Below, piece after piece: positions 9,377-19,091 of a DNA stretch of 51,931 nucleotides. The DNA comes from Sphingobacterium deserti (GTDB lineage Bacteria; Bacteroidota; Bacteroidia; Sphingobacteriales; Sphingobacteriaceae). How positions within the stretch are numbered: position 1 is the first letter of the stretch; every line of letters begins with the position of its first letter. The position numbers were made by a program, and so were the translations under genes. The notes under the pieces were generated by a model, which saw only the letters and a list, made by a program, of their open reading frames with translations, did no database searches and had not been told where the DNA came from. The DNA is taken from positions 1 to 51,931 of the forward strand of contig NZ_JJMU01000006.1 in assembly GCF_000757725.1 (NCBI RefSeq), in the 5' to 3' direction.

Positions 9377-10002
9377 AACACACTATAAAATTTAATCCTA
9401 CATGGGTATTGTTCGTTTGCAGCAAAAGTCGACTTTTTAGTTGGAAATTACTAATTCTTTTTTGTGCCGATAGTGGCCAATTATAGATAACAATTCCATC
9501 GAAAAACAGTTTGACTTTGGGAGACCAACCACTTCTTCAAAGCGCCATTATGTCACCCATACAGCATAGCTCTTAGAAATACCCAAACTTCCCAATTTAT
9601 GAATTTTGGACCGGTGTCGTTTTGGGCGCTACACGAATGGTGAAAACTTAAATGGAAGACATCGGCTAATATTTGATCTTGTAAAATTGCGTACTGATGC
9701 CTAACATCAAAACTGAGCGTTTTCAATAATAGCTATACGATCAAAAACAATTTATTTTAGCTATCTTGTTTTCCGATTTAAATATGGTAGAACAGACCCT
9801 AATAAAATGGAATGCGATCGATTTACAAAATGCAATGGTAAGAAAAATAACAGGAAAACACATTCAAATATAAGGATTTTAAAACAAACATATTCGTAAC
9901 ATAATCAGATATTTAAAAACTATTATTTAAACATTAAATTTATAATAATTGACAGATTCATACTAAAATAATTAGCAAACCAATTAACACCTATATTTAT
10001 AA
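9377..10002. other. 626-bp spacer with possible gene remnants
   Basis: This AT-rich spacer between divergent genes has no intact gene. Two stretches look like decayed coding sequence: a 29-codon frame at 9784-9873 (+), described separately, and a frame at 9481-9630 (-) reading 25 residues, a stop, then 23 more. The last 150 bases before 10003 are very AT-rich and may hold the promoter of the downstream gene, but I could not place boxes with confidence. Confidence 0.5.
9784..9873 (+). pseudogene. Possible truncated start of a cupin-type gene
   Basis: A 29-residue frame starting with ATG (MVEQTLIKWNAIDL...) and ending KITGKHIQI before a TAA. The pattern of Trp at position 9 followed by an R/K-I-x-G-K-x-x-x-I segment recalls the N-terminus of small cupin-domain proteins of this phylum, where the metal-binding His motif would follow. 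No cupin motif follows here. The resemblance is from memory and the piece is too short to be sure. It may be chance. Confidence 0.2.
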
Positions 10003-12810
10003 ATGAATAAAACACTCATTACCAGGATATTAATATCTATAGCAATCTGTATTAGTTCAGATAAGCTGATGGGTCAAATTATCGATAACGAACAAGCGCA
10101 TTCCTCCATAAAATGGAGGCAAATAAAAACCGAAAACTATCGTCTCATTTTCCCTAATACGTTTGATAGCGCTGCAATAAAACTTGCTTCCCAACTCCCC
10201 TCTCTCCGTATAAAAAGCAGTGGTGATTTACGTAAAAACCCAAGAACTATCACGCTAATTCTTCAGGGAAACCACTTAAGTCAAAATGGATATGTACAGC
10301 TTGCACCACGGAAATCCGAATTTTTCCCGGTCCCTTCGTCCACCGCTGACAACCAGGAATGGCTACCAAACTTAGCTTTACACGAACTTCGACATGTCGC
10401 CCAGTTTGACAAATTGACAGGACGAATAAGGGGGCCATTTTTTGAACAACTTGCGTTGGCTTTATATGCTTTGAATCTGCCAGCCTGGTATTTTGAGGGT
10501 GATGCTGTACAGATTGAAACTATACACAGCGCTGGCGGTCGAGGGAGGCTCCCCTCTTGGGAAATGCCAATCCGTGCAAACGTACTGTCAGGAGAAAAGT
10601 ATGATTTCAATAAATACGTGCTTGGATCTTTCAAGGATAATGTGCCTTCACACTATAGCATAGGGATGTTTATAAACACCTATCTCACCAATCAACATGG
10701 AATCGAAAGCCACGAAAAAATAATGGAAGAGATGCGTACGAAATTACTTCGGCCATTTAATTTCCAGCGCGCCTTTAAGCATGCATCCGGACTAACACCA
10801 AGCAAAATGTTTAAGGAGATGATGAACGAAAGGGAAGGCTTTTGGAAGACAAACGATGATGTAAATTCAATACATAATGAAATAAAAACTAAAAAAAGTA
10901 GATATCCTAGTGACTATATCTTACCTCAGCTGGGTAACAACAACAGCTTATATGTGTTAAAATCTAGCCCCCAATCAATCAATGAAATTATCAGGATTGA
11001 CAACGACGGGCACGAATACGCGGTAGCAAAAACTGGGATTCAGATAACACCCTATTTTCATATAAGAGATAAGCAAATTGCTTGGGACGAATACAGAAAA
11101 GACGCCCGCTTTGGCAAGCAGACCTACAATGTAATTAATATCCTGGACCTACCGACCGGGAAATTGAGAACTATCACACATAAATCCAGATACTATTCAC
11201 CGGCCCTGCATCCCACAAAAGACGTTGCCGCTGTGGTAGAAGTTGATGAGGCAAATCGAAGTTATTTAGTTTTGTTGGATACAGAAAACGGCAAGGCTAT
11301 AGCTCGTAAAACTGTACCGAAAGGTATGCATATACAGCAACCAAAGTTTAATAGCACGGGCGATAAGGTTATTGTGCTTGCGGTCGCGGCGGAAGGAACG
11401 AACTTATTAGAAATTGAGCTGGAAGGCAATAGACAACGACTTCGGCTAGCATGGGGTAATCAACAGTTGGAACGACCGTTTTACGTAGGCGATGACGTGT
11501 TTTTCAAGGCACATTTCGATGGAATAGATAACATCTATCGTCTCGATCAAAGTGGAACTACCTATAAAGTGACAGATGCACGCTTCGGCGCCTTTAACGC
11601 GTCTCACGGAGCTGATAGCATGCTACTATTTAATGATTACCGCTACAATGGTTATAAGCTCGCCAGCCAAAAATTAACAACGGGCACAAGCGACTTTACA
11701 CAGCAGGTACAGCTTTATGCGCAACCAACTATTGATCAAATCAATGATGAACAAACACTGGCGACTACTGACAGTCTATTTCAGGTGACTCGATACAGTC
11801 CTACGGCAAACTTAGTCAACTTTCATAGTCTATCGATAAGCAGCACAAACTTTGAAAGCTTTGATAATTATATCCCGGGCGTTTTCTGGCTATCCAATGA
11901 TGTTTTAAATACCAGTCAGATTAAATTGGGTTATGAGTATGATCCAAACATATCAAAAAGTATATATTCCGCTGAAGTATCTTACAGAAGATATTTACCT
12001 GTATTTACCGCCCGATACGCTAACCGTGGCTTAGTAGGCAATGCGGTCAGCAGTAATCAGCCTGGGCAAGTTATTATGTACGACTACAGAGATCATCATG
12101 CGACATTCGATATCGCCATACCACTGTCCGTATATCGGCAAAACACGGTCTACAGCTATGGGGTGAATTTCGGAACCTCCTATACGAAGCGTTACGATAT
12201 GAGTATAGCCTTACGAAATTTCAATGAAACCATCGCGTTTCCATTAAACTACCAAGCCTACTTCAATCGAAATAGTATGCGGAGCAGAATGGACCTCGCG
12301 CCGCGCTGGGGACAAAATATCAGTTTGACGTATAGGCACCTCCCCTTCGAAAAGCAGATCAGCGGGCAGGTTCTGTCGGTGCGGACAAACTTTTACTTGC
12401 CTGGTATTTCAAGTAACCATAGCCTGCAATTGCGCGTAGCAGCACAAAGAAGCAGTGGACGATACGAAGGCGTATACGATATCCCGATGGTATCTGGCTG
12501 GGGAAACTTCTCTTCACCGATAGTGACCAATACGGTTTTGGTAAACTACAGACTTCCGCTCTTCTACCCAGATTGGAGCATCGGATCAGTAGCCTACATT
12601 AAACGTTTTCAGGGTCTGTTATTTTCCGACTTCCAAAATATCCATGAATCCTCATCTCCAAAGAGCTTTGGCATTGGTATATCGGCAGACTTTAACGTAT
12701 TCCGGTATGTTTTGCCTGATGTGAATGTCGCAGCACGACTTGCCTATATAAATGACGCAAGCGCTACACGTAAAATTATGCCGACGTTTGGACTGAGCTA
12801 CACCTATTGA
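10003..12810 (+). CDS. Secreted peptidase-like / beta-propeller / outer-membrane barrel protein
   Basis: A 935-residue protein with an apparent three-part build. Residues 1-25 form a signal peptide ending LMGQ. Residues about 30-290 resemble a peptidase MA-like (gluzincin) domain: HELRH at 127-131 fits HExxH, and WYFEGDA (162-168) offers Glu165 as the third zinc ligand. Residues about 300-600 contain repeating beta-strand units such as YSPALHPTKDVAAVV and QQPKFNSTGDKVIVL, like TolB/WD40-type propellers. Residues about 640-935 look like a membrane beta-barrel, with VNYRLPLFYPDW near the end, reminiscent of Omp85-type C-termini, and a terminal tyrosine. I know no characterised protein of this build. 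It is monocistronic and convergent with pgk. Function is unknown; a cell-surface or periplasm-facing protease tethered to a barrel is one possibility. Confidence 0.7.
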   Translation: MNKTLITRILISIAICISSDKLMGQIIDNEQAHSSIKWRQIKTENYRLIFPNTFDSAAIKLASQLPSLRIKSSGDLRKNPRTITLILQGNHLSQNGYVQLAPRKSEFFPVPSSTADNQEWLPNLALHELRHVAQFDKLTGRIRGPFFEQLALALYALNLPAWYFEGDAVQIETIHSAGGRGRLPSWEMPIRANVLSGEKYDFNKYVLGSFKDNVPSHYSIGMFINTYLTNQHGIESHEKIMEEMRTKLLRPFNFQRAFKHASGLTPSKMFKEMMNEREGFWKTNDDVNSIHNEIKTKKSRYPSDYILPQLGNNNSLYVLKSSPQSINEIIRIDNDGHEYAVAKTGIQITPYFHIRDKQIAWDEYRKDARFGKQTYNVINILDLPTGKLRTITHKSRYYSPALHPTKDVAAVVEVDEANRSYLVLLDTENGKAIARKTVPKGMHIQQPKFNSTGDKVIVLAVAAEGTNLLEIELEGNRQRLRLAWGNQQLERPFYVGDDVFFKAHFDGIDNIYRLDQSGTTYKVTDARFGAFNASHGADSMLLFNDYRYNGYKLASQKLTTGTSDFTQQVQLYAQPTIDQINDEQTLATTDSLFQVTRYSPTANLVNFHSLSISSTNFESFDNYIPGVFWLSNDVLNTSQIKLGYEYDPNISKSIYSAEVSYRRYLPVFTARYANRGLVGNAVSSNQPGQVIMYDYRDHHATFDIAIPLSVYRQNTVYSYGVNFGTSYTKRYDMSIALRNFNETIAFPLNYQAYFNRNSMRSRMDLAPRWGQNISLTYRHLPFEKQISGQVLSVRTNFYLPGISSNHSLQLRVAAQRSSGRYEGVYDIPMVSGWGNFSSPIVTNTVLVNYRLPLFYPDWSIGSVAYIKRFQGLLFSDFQNIHESSSPKSFGIGISADFNVFRYVLPDVNVAARLAYINDASATRKIMPTFGLSYTY

Positions 12811-12833
12811 TGCGAACTGGAAATAATTAAGAA

Positions 12834-12865
12834 AGCCGTAACAACTACTTGCTACGGCTCTCGTT
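12834..12865 (+). terminator. Terminator between the barrel protein gene and pgk
   Basis: AGCCGTA / TACGGCT stem with a 12-nt loop, followed by CTCGTTTTATT. It lies between two convergent genes and probably ends the plus-strand transcript. Confidence 0.65.
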
Positions 12866-12887
12866 TTATTATGTATCGTAAGAAAAA

Positions 12888-14078
12888 TTAGTCGTTCAAT
12901 GCCTGAACGCCTGGCAAAGCTTTGCCTTCCATATACTCTAGCAACGCACCGCCGCCCGTGCTTACGTAGCTCACATGCTCAGTCATTCCAAACTTTGAAA
13001 CGGCTGCCGCAGAATCACCACCGCCTATTAAGGAAAACGCGCCACGCTCTGTAGCGGCAACTACTGCATCAGCAACAGCCTTTGTTCCTTTTGCAAAGGT
13101 ATCGAATTCGAATACGCCCATGGGTCCGTTCCAAAGCAGCGTATTTGATGCACCTATTACTTCCGCGAAATGCGCGGAAGATTCTGGGCCAATATCAAGT
13201 CCTTCCTTATCTGCCGGGATAGCGTCATTCGGCCCGTCATAGGTAGGCGAATCTTCGGCAAACTTATCCGCAATTTGTGCATCTGTAGGCAGTACCAAGT
13301 TTACACCTTTTTCATCCGCTTTTTTAACCAACTCATTCGCAAGGTCCAATTTATCATTCTCGACCAACGATTTACCAATTTCACCCCCACGGGCTTTAAT
13401 AAACGTGTAAGCCATACCCCCGCCAATAATGAGATTGTCAACCTTATCCAGCAAGGCCTCGATTAATTGGATTTTATCAGACACCTTTGCACCGCCCATA
13501 ATCGCCGTAAACGGACGATTAGGCTTATTCAACACTTTCTCCGCATTATTGATTTCGGCAGCGAGCAACTGTCCAGCAAATTTATTCCCAGGGAAAAACT
13601 CTGCTACAATAGCGGTAGAAGCATGCGCGCGGTGTGCCGTGCCGAAAGCATCGTTCACATACACGTCACCAAGTTTTGCTAATTTCTCAGCAAAGTCCTT
13701 ATCTCCTTTTTCCTCTTCTTTATAAAAGCGAAGGTTTTCTAACAAAAGCACCTCACCCGCCTTCAAATTAGCGCTTTTCTCAGCTGCTTCCTCCCCTATG
13801 CAATCATTCGCGAATTGAACATCAACACCTAGCACAGATGAAAGATGCGATACGATATGCTTTAGCGAATACTTGTCGGTAGGACCGTCTTTTGGGCGTC
13901 CTAAGTGTGACATCAATACCACAGAACCACCGTCAGACAAAATTTTCTTGATTGTCGGAGCCGCCCCTTGGATCCGATTATCATCGGTTATATTAAAATT
14001 CTCATCTAAAGGGACATTAAAATCCACCCGAATTAATGCCTTTTTACCTGAGAAGTTTACATCATCAATAGTTTTCAT
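12888..14078 (-). CDS. pgk: Phosphoglycerate kinase
   Basis: Glycolytic enzyme that makes ATP from ADP and 1,3-bisphosphoglycerate. It has 396 residues, the usual length. The N-terminal signature [14 protein letters not shown] (13-26), the [13 protein letters not shown] substrate-binding segment, [19 protein letters not shown] at the domain hinge and the C-terminal nucleotide-binding GPMGVFEFD and GGGDSAAAV motifs are all intact. It is separated from the upstream sppA by a terminator at 14133-14160, so it has its own promoter in the short gap, where a TATATTTA sequence resembles the phylum's -7 box. Confidence 0.98.
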   Translation of the reverse strand: MKTIDDVNFSGKKALIRVDFNVPLDENFNITDDNRIQGAAPTIKKILSDGGSVVLMSHLGRPKDGPTDKYSLKHIVSHLSSVLGVDVQFANDCIGEEAAEKSANLKAGEVLLLENLRFYKEEEKGDKDFAEKLAKLGDVYVNDAFGTAHRAHASTAIVAEFFPGNKFAGQLLAAEINNAEKVLNKPNRPFTAIMGGAKVSDKIQLIEALLDKVDNLIIGGGMAYTFIKARGGEIGKSLVENDKLDLANELVKKADEKGVNLVLPTDAQIADKFAEDSPTYDGPNDAIPADKEGLDIGPESSAHFAEVIGASNTLLWNGPMGVFEFDTFAKGTKAVADAVVAATERGAFSLIGGGDSAAAVSKFGMTEHVSYVSTGGGALLEYMEGKALPGVQALND

Positions 14079-14132
14079 ATGTACTTTAAAATTTAAGTTG
14101 AACGTTACATTTCAAGCTATAAATATAAAAAA

Positions 14133-14160
14133 AAGGCGGGAATTGGAAAATCCCCGCCTT
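14133..14160 (-). terminator. Terminator between sppA and pgk
   Basis: AAGGCGGG / CCCGCCTT stem with a 12-nt loop. On the minus strand it is followed by a run of eight T. It ends the sppA transcript 55 bases before the pgk start. Confidence 0.85.
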
Positions 14161-14164
14161 CAAT

Positions 14165-15931
14165 TTATCTGATTTCAATGGTGTAGGGCATTCGCGCCTG
14201 TATACCTGATGAACGTGTAATTGTTTGCAGCTGTTCAATATACTGACGATACTCGCCAAGCTCATCTCCCAACATCCACGCCCTAATTTTTTCTTTTGAC
14301 GTACCCAAAAGTGATGAAAATGGATCTTTTACGTTCGGATAGTAAACAAGCCTGTAATTCTTCAGCTTCGCTTTTGCTGCTGCCGATTTGACGGCACGCT
14401 GTATGTCGCCAACCCCATCCACTAATCCATTTTGCAGTGCTTGGCTTCCGGTCCAAACGCGGCCCTGCCCGATGCTGTCTACCGCGGAAACAGTCATACT
14501 CCGCCCTTTTGCCACTTTACCCGTAAAGGTGCCATAAATCCTATTTACTTCCGCTTGGATAATGGCCTTTTCTTCTTCACTCAATGGCTTATCCGGGGAC
14601 GACATCAAACCGGCATATTTACCCGTCTTCACCTCATCAAAACGGACACCCAGTTTATTATTTAGTAAACCTTGTAAATTTGGTATTAATCCAAAAACGC
14701 CGATAGATCCGGTCAGTGTTTCTCTTTCTGCGAAGATAGAATCCGCGAGTGCTGAAATGTAATAGCCGCCGGAGGCCGCGTAATCGCCCATAGAAACAAC
14801 AACAGGCTTCACGGCTTTAATAAGCTCTACTTCCCGGGCAATGATATCAGAAGCCAAGGCGGAACCACCTGGCGAATTTACACGTAAGACGACAGCCTTC
14901 ACCCGATCATCTGTACGAAGTTTGCGAAGCTCCCGCGAAAAACGGTCGCCACCTATATTGTTATCAGAACCTTCACCATCGACAATATCTCCATACGCAT
15001 AAACCACCGCTACCCGATCACCACTTTGCTCTTTGTTTGACGAACCTACGTAATCCAATATCGAAATAGATGGTACATCCTTCTTTTTCTCAACTTTCAA
15101 ACGCTTCTTAAGCTCAGTCAATAATTCATCTTTATATAACTTTCCGTCCACAAATTTTAAACGAACCGCGTCGTCTGCGTTACGAACTAAATAATTGTCC
15201 GCAATATAACGCAAAGAATCAACCGATATCTTTCTGCCCTCCGAAACATTAGATAGAAACGATCCATACATACTTTCCAAATATGCCGTTACCTGCAACC
15301 TATTTGCTGCGCTCATCTCGTTTAATATAAAAGGCTCTACGGCCGACTTATACGTACCCACTTTGACAACCTGCATTTCTACACCCAATTTTTGCAGGGC
15401 ATCTTTCACAAAAGCGATCGAGCTCGACAACCCGTTAAATTCAAGTCCGCCTTCCGGGTTTAGGTAAATTTTATCGGCTACCGAAGCTAAATAGTAGGCC
15501 TTTTGCGTATAAGAATCGCTGTACGCAACGACAAACTTTCCAGACTTCTTGAAATCCGTTAGTGCGTCGCGGATTTCCTTTAAGCTTGCCATACCGGTAT
15601 TTACATAAGTTGGGTTAAGATAAATTCCCTTTATACGACTGTCGTCTTTAGCAGCCGCAATCCGCCCGATAATATCGTTTAGACCTAGTGATTTCACATC
15701 ACCATAACCAGGAACATTAAGCCCATCCCACGGATTTTCACTCGTGCGCTCTGTGATTGCGTGATTTAGCGATACGTAAAGCACAGCATCAGAAGGAACA
15801 TCAATTTCCTTACCGCTACCCATCTGACTAACTGTACTCATGATAAGCCCGATGATCACGGCGAAGAAAAGAACCACAACAATGCTGATTCCAGTCACAG
15901 TGGCTAATACATATTTAAAAAAAGATCTCAT
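14165..15931 (-). CDS. sppA: Signal peptide peptidase SppA, 67K type
   Basis: Membrane-anchored serine protease of 588 residues that degrades cleaved signal peptides in the periplasm. One N-terminal transmembrane helix (about 8-34) is followed by two tandem S49 domains. The catalytic Ser/Lys pair is visible: Lys196 in VKVGTYKSAVEPF (domain 1) and Ser388 in DYAASGGYYISA (domain 2), matching Lys209/Ser409 of the E. coli enzyme. Length and two-domain build match the long 67K class, not the short SppA of Gram-positives. It has its own terminator at 14133. The gene is divergent from folK. Confidence 0.95.
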   Translation of the reverse strand: MRSFFKYVLATVTGISIVVVLFFAVIIGLIMSTVSQMGSGKEIDVPSDAVLYVSLNHAITERTSENPWDGLNVPGYGDVKSLGLNDIIGRIAAAKDDSRIKGIYLNPTYVNTGMASLKEIRDALTDFKKSGKFVVAYSDSYTQKAYYLASVADKIYLNPEGGLEFNGLSSSIAFVKDALQKLGVEMQVVKVGTYKSAVEPFILNEMSAANRLQVTAYLESMYGSFLSNVSEGRKISVDSLRYIADNYLVRNADDAVRLKFVDGKLYKDELLTELKKRLKVEKKKDVPSISILDYVGSSNKEQSGDRVAVVYAYGDIVDGEGSDNNIGGDRFSRELRKLRTDDRVKAVVLRVNSPGGSALASDIIAREVELIKAVKPVVVSMGDYAASGGYYISALADSIFAERETLTGSIGVFGLIPNLQGLLNNKLGVRFDEVKTGKYAGLMSSPDKPLSEEEKAIIQAEVNRIYGTFTGKVAKGRSMTVSAVDSIGQGRVWTGSQALQNGLVDGVGDIQRAVKSAAAKAKLKNYRLVYYPNVKDPFSSLLGTSKEKIRAWMLGDELGEYRQYIEQLQTITRSSGIQARMPYTIEIR

Positions 15932-16015
15932 AATATAAATTACGTTTTAAAGACCTAATTTAAACCTTTCTTCGAAGAATTCGAAAATTATATAGATAAG
16001 GCTTATCTTTAAGCC

Positions 16016-16507
16016 ATGAATAAGGTGTTTCTACTTTTAGGCGCTAATCTAGGGGAGCCACTTGCCCAGCTTAAAAGCGCGGTGGACGCAATAGAATATC
16101 AAATTGGCGCAGTCGAACAGAACTCCCGTATTTATGCTTCCGAGGCCTGGGGCCTGCTGGATCAACCAGCATTTCTCAACCAAGTTTTGGTAGTAAACAC
16201 CGAATTTTCAGCTTTAGCCGTTTTGGACTCCATTCAGAAAATAGAAAACCAACTTGGACGGCGCAGGCTTGAAAAATGGGGCGCACGGGTAATTGATATC
16301 GATATATTATATTTTAACGAAGAAATTATCGATCATCCAAGGCTTACCATACCCCACTCTTATCTTGCACAGCGAAAATTCACGCTTATACCACTTGTAG
16401 AAGTAGCTCCAAATTTTGTACATCCTGTATTAAGACTGACCAATGAGGCCCTGCTTGCTAACTGTCAAGATCTCCTAAACGTACAACTACTAAACCTAAA
16501 CCAATGA
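16016..16507 (+). CDS. folK: 2-amino-4-hydroxy-6-hydroxymethyldihydropteridine pyrophosphokinase
   Basis: Folate-biosynthesis enzyme (HPPK) that transfers pyrophosphate from ATP to 6-hydroxymethyl-7,8-dihydropterin. It has 163 residues, the usual length. The motifs VFLLLGANLGEPLAQL (4-19), YASEAWGLLDQPAFLNQVL and the signature RWGxRxIDIDIL-like segment KWGARVIDIDILYF (about 82-95), then IPHSYLAQRKFTLIPL, are intact. It overlaps the next gene by 4 bp (ATGA), which implies translational coupling to an Hpt-domain protein. Confidence 0.97.
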   Translation: MNKVFLLLGANLGEPLAQLKSAVDAIEYQIGAVEQNSRIYASEAWGLLDQPAFLNQVLVVNTEFSALAVLDSIQKIENQLGRRRLEKWGARVIDIDILYFNEEIIDHPRLTIPHSYLAQRKFTLIPLVEVAPNFVHPVLRLTNEALLANCQDLLNVQLLNLNQ

Positions 16508-16860
16508 ATGAAGAATATACGGTGATCGACCCTCTTACAATACAGCAAAACATGATGCAGAATACGGAGCTAATAAGGCAATTTTTAGAGCTCTATCTTG
16601 TACAGATACCAGTTGATTTTGCGGCTTTGACAGAAGCGATGGGCAATGGCCAGCAGACGGAGATATCAAGTAAGGCCCACCATATCAAACCCACTATGGA
16701 ATATATTGGAGCCAGCCATCTTCGCGAACAACTTCAAGAATTGGAAACCGCTGCGAAAAATGATGCAGACATGGCTACTTTACAAAAGCTATATGCGCCC
16801 CTAAAAAAGCAATTTTCAAGCCTCCTTTCCGAAATCTCAAGATACTTGCAGAACCTTTAA
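16504..16860 (+). CDS. Orphan Hpt-domain phosphotransfer protein
   Basis: A single histidine-phosphotransfer (Hpt) domain of 118 residues, all-helical. The phospho-acceptor motif is SSKAHHIKPTMEYIGA (55-70), with His59 in the H-x-[LI]-K position; the family usually has KG, here KP. Free Hpt proteins shuttle phosphate between hybrid sensor kinases and response regulators. No kinase or regulator gene is nearby. Its start codon overlaps the folK stop (ATGA), so it is co-translated with folK. Partner and pathway are unknown. Confidence 0.8.
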   Translation: MNEEYTVIDPLTIQQNMMQNTELIRQFLELYLVQIPVDFAALTEAMGNGQQTEISSKAHHIKPTMEYIGASHLREQLQELETAAKNDADMATLQKLYAPLKKQFSSLLSEISRYLQNL

Positions 16861-16877
16861 ATTCAAGCGGTTCAAAT

Positions 16878-17552
16878 CTATGCTTTCTTTTGAGCGAAAT
16901 GTAGAGACGAAAAGGCAATATAAGTGAGTAGAATAAACGGAAAAGCGCTAAACTTTAGGACAATAAGCAAGGCAACGGCGACTAAGAGAAAACTATATTT
17001 AAATTTATTGTCTTGCCATGCCAGCGAAGAGAGCTTCATACTGAAAAGACGAATCTCGGAGACTAATAGGTAGCTGAGTAGCGCAATAAGAGGAAGCAGA
17101 ATAATCAGTGAGAAGGAAAAGGATGTATCCGCAGCGATAAAAGGCAAGGACACAACAACGAATGTATTCATGGGCGTATTAAGGCCTATAAAATCGGTAG
17201 TTTGCCGCTCATCGACATTGAATTTGGCAAGACGAAGGGCAGAAAAAACAGTCACAACAAAACCTAGGTAGGGAATGTAGGGAGAAGTTGTGGCTGATTG
17301 TAGCAACATAAATAATACGGCGCCTGGCAGGAAGCCGAAACTAACCATGTCTGCCAGCGAGTCCAGCTCCTTGCCAATAGAAGATTTCACGTGAAGCGCC
17401 CGCGCAAGCATACCATCAAAAAAGTCGAACAGCCCAGATGCAATGACACAGTAAAACATATACAGATAGGCCTCATCGAGTGCGAATAAAACAGCAAGAC
17501 AGCCGGAAAAGAGATTTAGACAGGTTATTGTATTCGGAATGTGTTTTTTCAT
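16878..17552 (-). CDS. pssA: CDP-diacylglycerol-serine O-phosphatidyltransferase
   Basis: Inner-membrane phospholipid enzyme that makes phosphatidylserine, precursor of phosphatidylethanolamine. It has 224 residues with about six to seven hydrophobic helices. The CDP-alcohol phosphotransferase signature DG-x2-AR-x8-G-x3-D-x3-D is present in FDGMLARALHVKSSIGKELD and the following SLAD (about 45-68). The N-terminal HIPNTITCLNLFSGCLAV and the LNTPMNTFVV segment are typical of the PssA type. It lies downstream of rho, separated by a terminator. It is convergent with the Hpt gene with only 17 bp between them. Confidence 0.94.
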   Translation of the reverse strand: MKKHIPNTITCLNLFSGCLAVLFALDEAYLYMFYCVIASGLFDFFDGMLARALHVKSSIGKELDSLADMVSFGFLPGAVLFMLLQSATTSPYIPYLGFVVTVFSALRLAKFNVDERQTTDFIGLNTPMNTFVVVSLPFIAADTSFSFSLIILLPLIALLSYLLVSEIRLFSMKLSSLAWQDNKFKYSFLLVAVALLIVLKFSAFPFILLTYIAFSSLHFAQKKA

Positions 17553-17565
17553 GCAATAAAAAAAG

Positions 17566-17597
17566 TTAAGCCACCTTTCTCACGAAAGATGGCTTAA
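17566..17597 (-). terminator. Terminator after rho
   Basis: TTAAGCCA ... TGGCTTAA stem, extended by CTTTC/GAAAG around a TCAC loop with one C-A mismatch. On the minus strand it is followed by a run of seven T. It ends rho transcription about 20 bases past the stop and separates rho from pssA. Interestingly the rho gene itself uses an intrinsic terminator. Confidence 0.85.
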
Positions 17598-17618
17598 AAA
17601 TATCAAATGTTGATTGAA

Positions 17619-19091
17619 TTAGCTATTCATACTGATCAAAAACTCTTCGTTCGATTTCGTACCACGCATCTGTGCCAGTAAAAATTCCATCGCTTCTGAT
17701 GAATTCATATCGGCAAGGTGGTTACGCAATACCCACATACGTTGCAGGGTATCTCTGTCGACCAAAAGATCATCCCTACGCGTACTAGAAGCGGTCAGGT
17801 CAATTGCAGGGAAGATACGTTTGTTTGCTAACTTACGATCTAACTGAAGTTCCATGTTACCTGTTCCTTTGAACTCCTCAAAGATAACGTCGTCCATTTT
17901 CGATCCAGTATCGGTTAATGCTGTCGCTAATATCGTCAGTGAACCACCGTTTTCGATATTCCTCGCCGCTCCGAAGAAGCGTTTAGGTTTGTGCAACGCA
18001 TTCGCATCAACACCACCCGATAAAATTTTACCCGATGCTGGAGCAACAGTGTTATAAGCACGCGCCAAACGTGTAATAGAGTCAAGAAGAATAACTACGT
18101 CATGGCCACATTCCACCATTCTCTTAGCTTTTTCGAGGACGATGTTTGCAATTTTCACGTGGCGATCAGCTGGCTCGTCAAATGTTGAAGAGATAACCTC
18201 CGCGCGCACATTGCGAGCCATGTCAGTAACCTCTTCCGGGCGCTCGTCGATAAGCAAGATGATCAAATACACCTCGGGATGGTTTTTTGCAATTGCATTA
18301 GCCACTTCCTTCAGCAAGTTGGTCTTACCTGTTTTCGGCTGTGCCACAATTAAACCACGTTGGCCTTTACCTATTGGTGTAAACAAATCCATAATCCGTG
18401 TAGATTGATTGCCTACGCCAAGATCCAGATTAAGTTTTTCATCTGGGAATAAAGGCGTCAGATAATCAAACGGCACGCGGTCACGAATTTCGGCTGGGTT
18501 TTGGCCATTGATCGCTTCTACACGCACCAACGGAAAATATTTCTCGCCTTCTTTCGGTGGGCGGATACATCCGCGAACATTATCACCAGTTTTCAATCCA
18601 AATAACTTGATCTGCGACTGGGAAACATAGATATCATCTGGTGACGTCAGATAATTATAATCTGAAGAACGAAGAAATCCATAGCCATCAGGCATAATTT
18701 CAAGAACACCTTCGTTTACAATAACATTATCAAAATCTGTTGGAAGCACAGGAGATGAGGGCTCGGCTTTAGGGGCGTTTTCAGTCGTCGCAACGGGTCT
18801 TGCTGACAAATCTTCTGTGGAGGAACTTTCTAGTCTTAACTCTTCGCCTGCAGGTCTTTTCGTTACTGCTACAGGTTCTGTCTTTAAGGTACGAACACGT
18901 TTTCTGGGCTTGTCAGTTTCCTCTGCTACCGGAGCCTCTACGTGTTCTTCTTGAATTGATTGCTTGGCAATAGCAGAAATGCGATCAATCAACTCTTGTT
19001 TGCGTAGTTTATCGACATCAGCGATGCCCAATACTTTTGCAATCTCGCGTAACTCCGACACGAGTTTGGTATTTAGTTCATTAATATCCAT
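17619..19091 (-). CDS. rho: Transcription termination factor Rho
   Basis: Hexameric RNA helicase that ends transcription, 490 residues, longer than the 419 of E. coli. Residues 1-45 form a SAP-like Rho N-domain ([19 protein letters not shown]). Residues about 46-120 are a charged, low-complexity insertion rich in Glu, Pro, Ser and Lys. Residues about 125-200 form the cold-shock RNA-binding domain ([11 protein letters not shown]). The ATPase core follows, with P-loop AQPKTGKT at 250-257 (usually APPKAGKT), Walker [16 protein letters not shown] and the Q-loop region. Such insertions are common in Bacteroidota Rho. A 647-bp spacer lies upstream. Confidence 0.97.
   Translation of the reverse strand: MDINELNTKLVSELREIAKVLGIADVDKLRKQELIDRISAIAKQSIQEEHVEAPVAEETDKPRKRVRTLKTEPVAVTKRPAGEELRLESSSTEDLSARPVATTENAPKAEPSSPVLPTDFDNVIVNEGVLEIMPDGYGFLRSSDYNYLTSPDDIYVSQSQIKLFGLKTGDNVRGCIRPPKEGEKYFPLVRVEAINGQNPAEIRDRVPFDYLTPLFPDEKLNLDLGVGNQSTRIMDLFTPIGKGQRGLIVAQPKTGKTNLLKEVANAIAKNHPEVYLIILLIDERPEEVTDMARNVRAEVISSTFDEPADRHVKIANIVLEKAKRMVECGHDVVILLDSITRLARAYNTVAPASGKILSGGVDANALHKPKRFFGAARNIENGGSLTILATALTDTGSKMDDVIFEEFKGTGNMELQLDRKLANKRIFPAIDLTASSTRRDDLLVDRDTLQRMWVLRNHLADMNSSEAMEFLLAQMRGTKSNEEFLISMNS

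Noticed and set aside
9377..9480. Mg2+ riboswitch before mgtE
   Set aside because: No M-box-like structure could be recognised; the leader is short and AT-rich.
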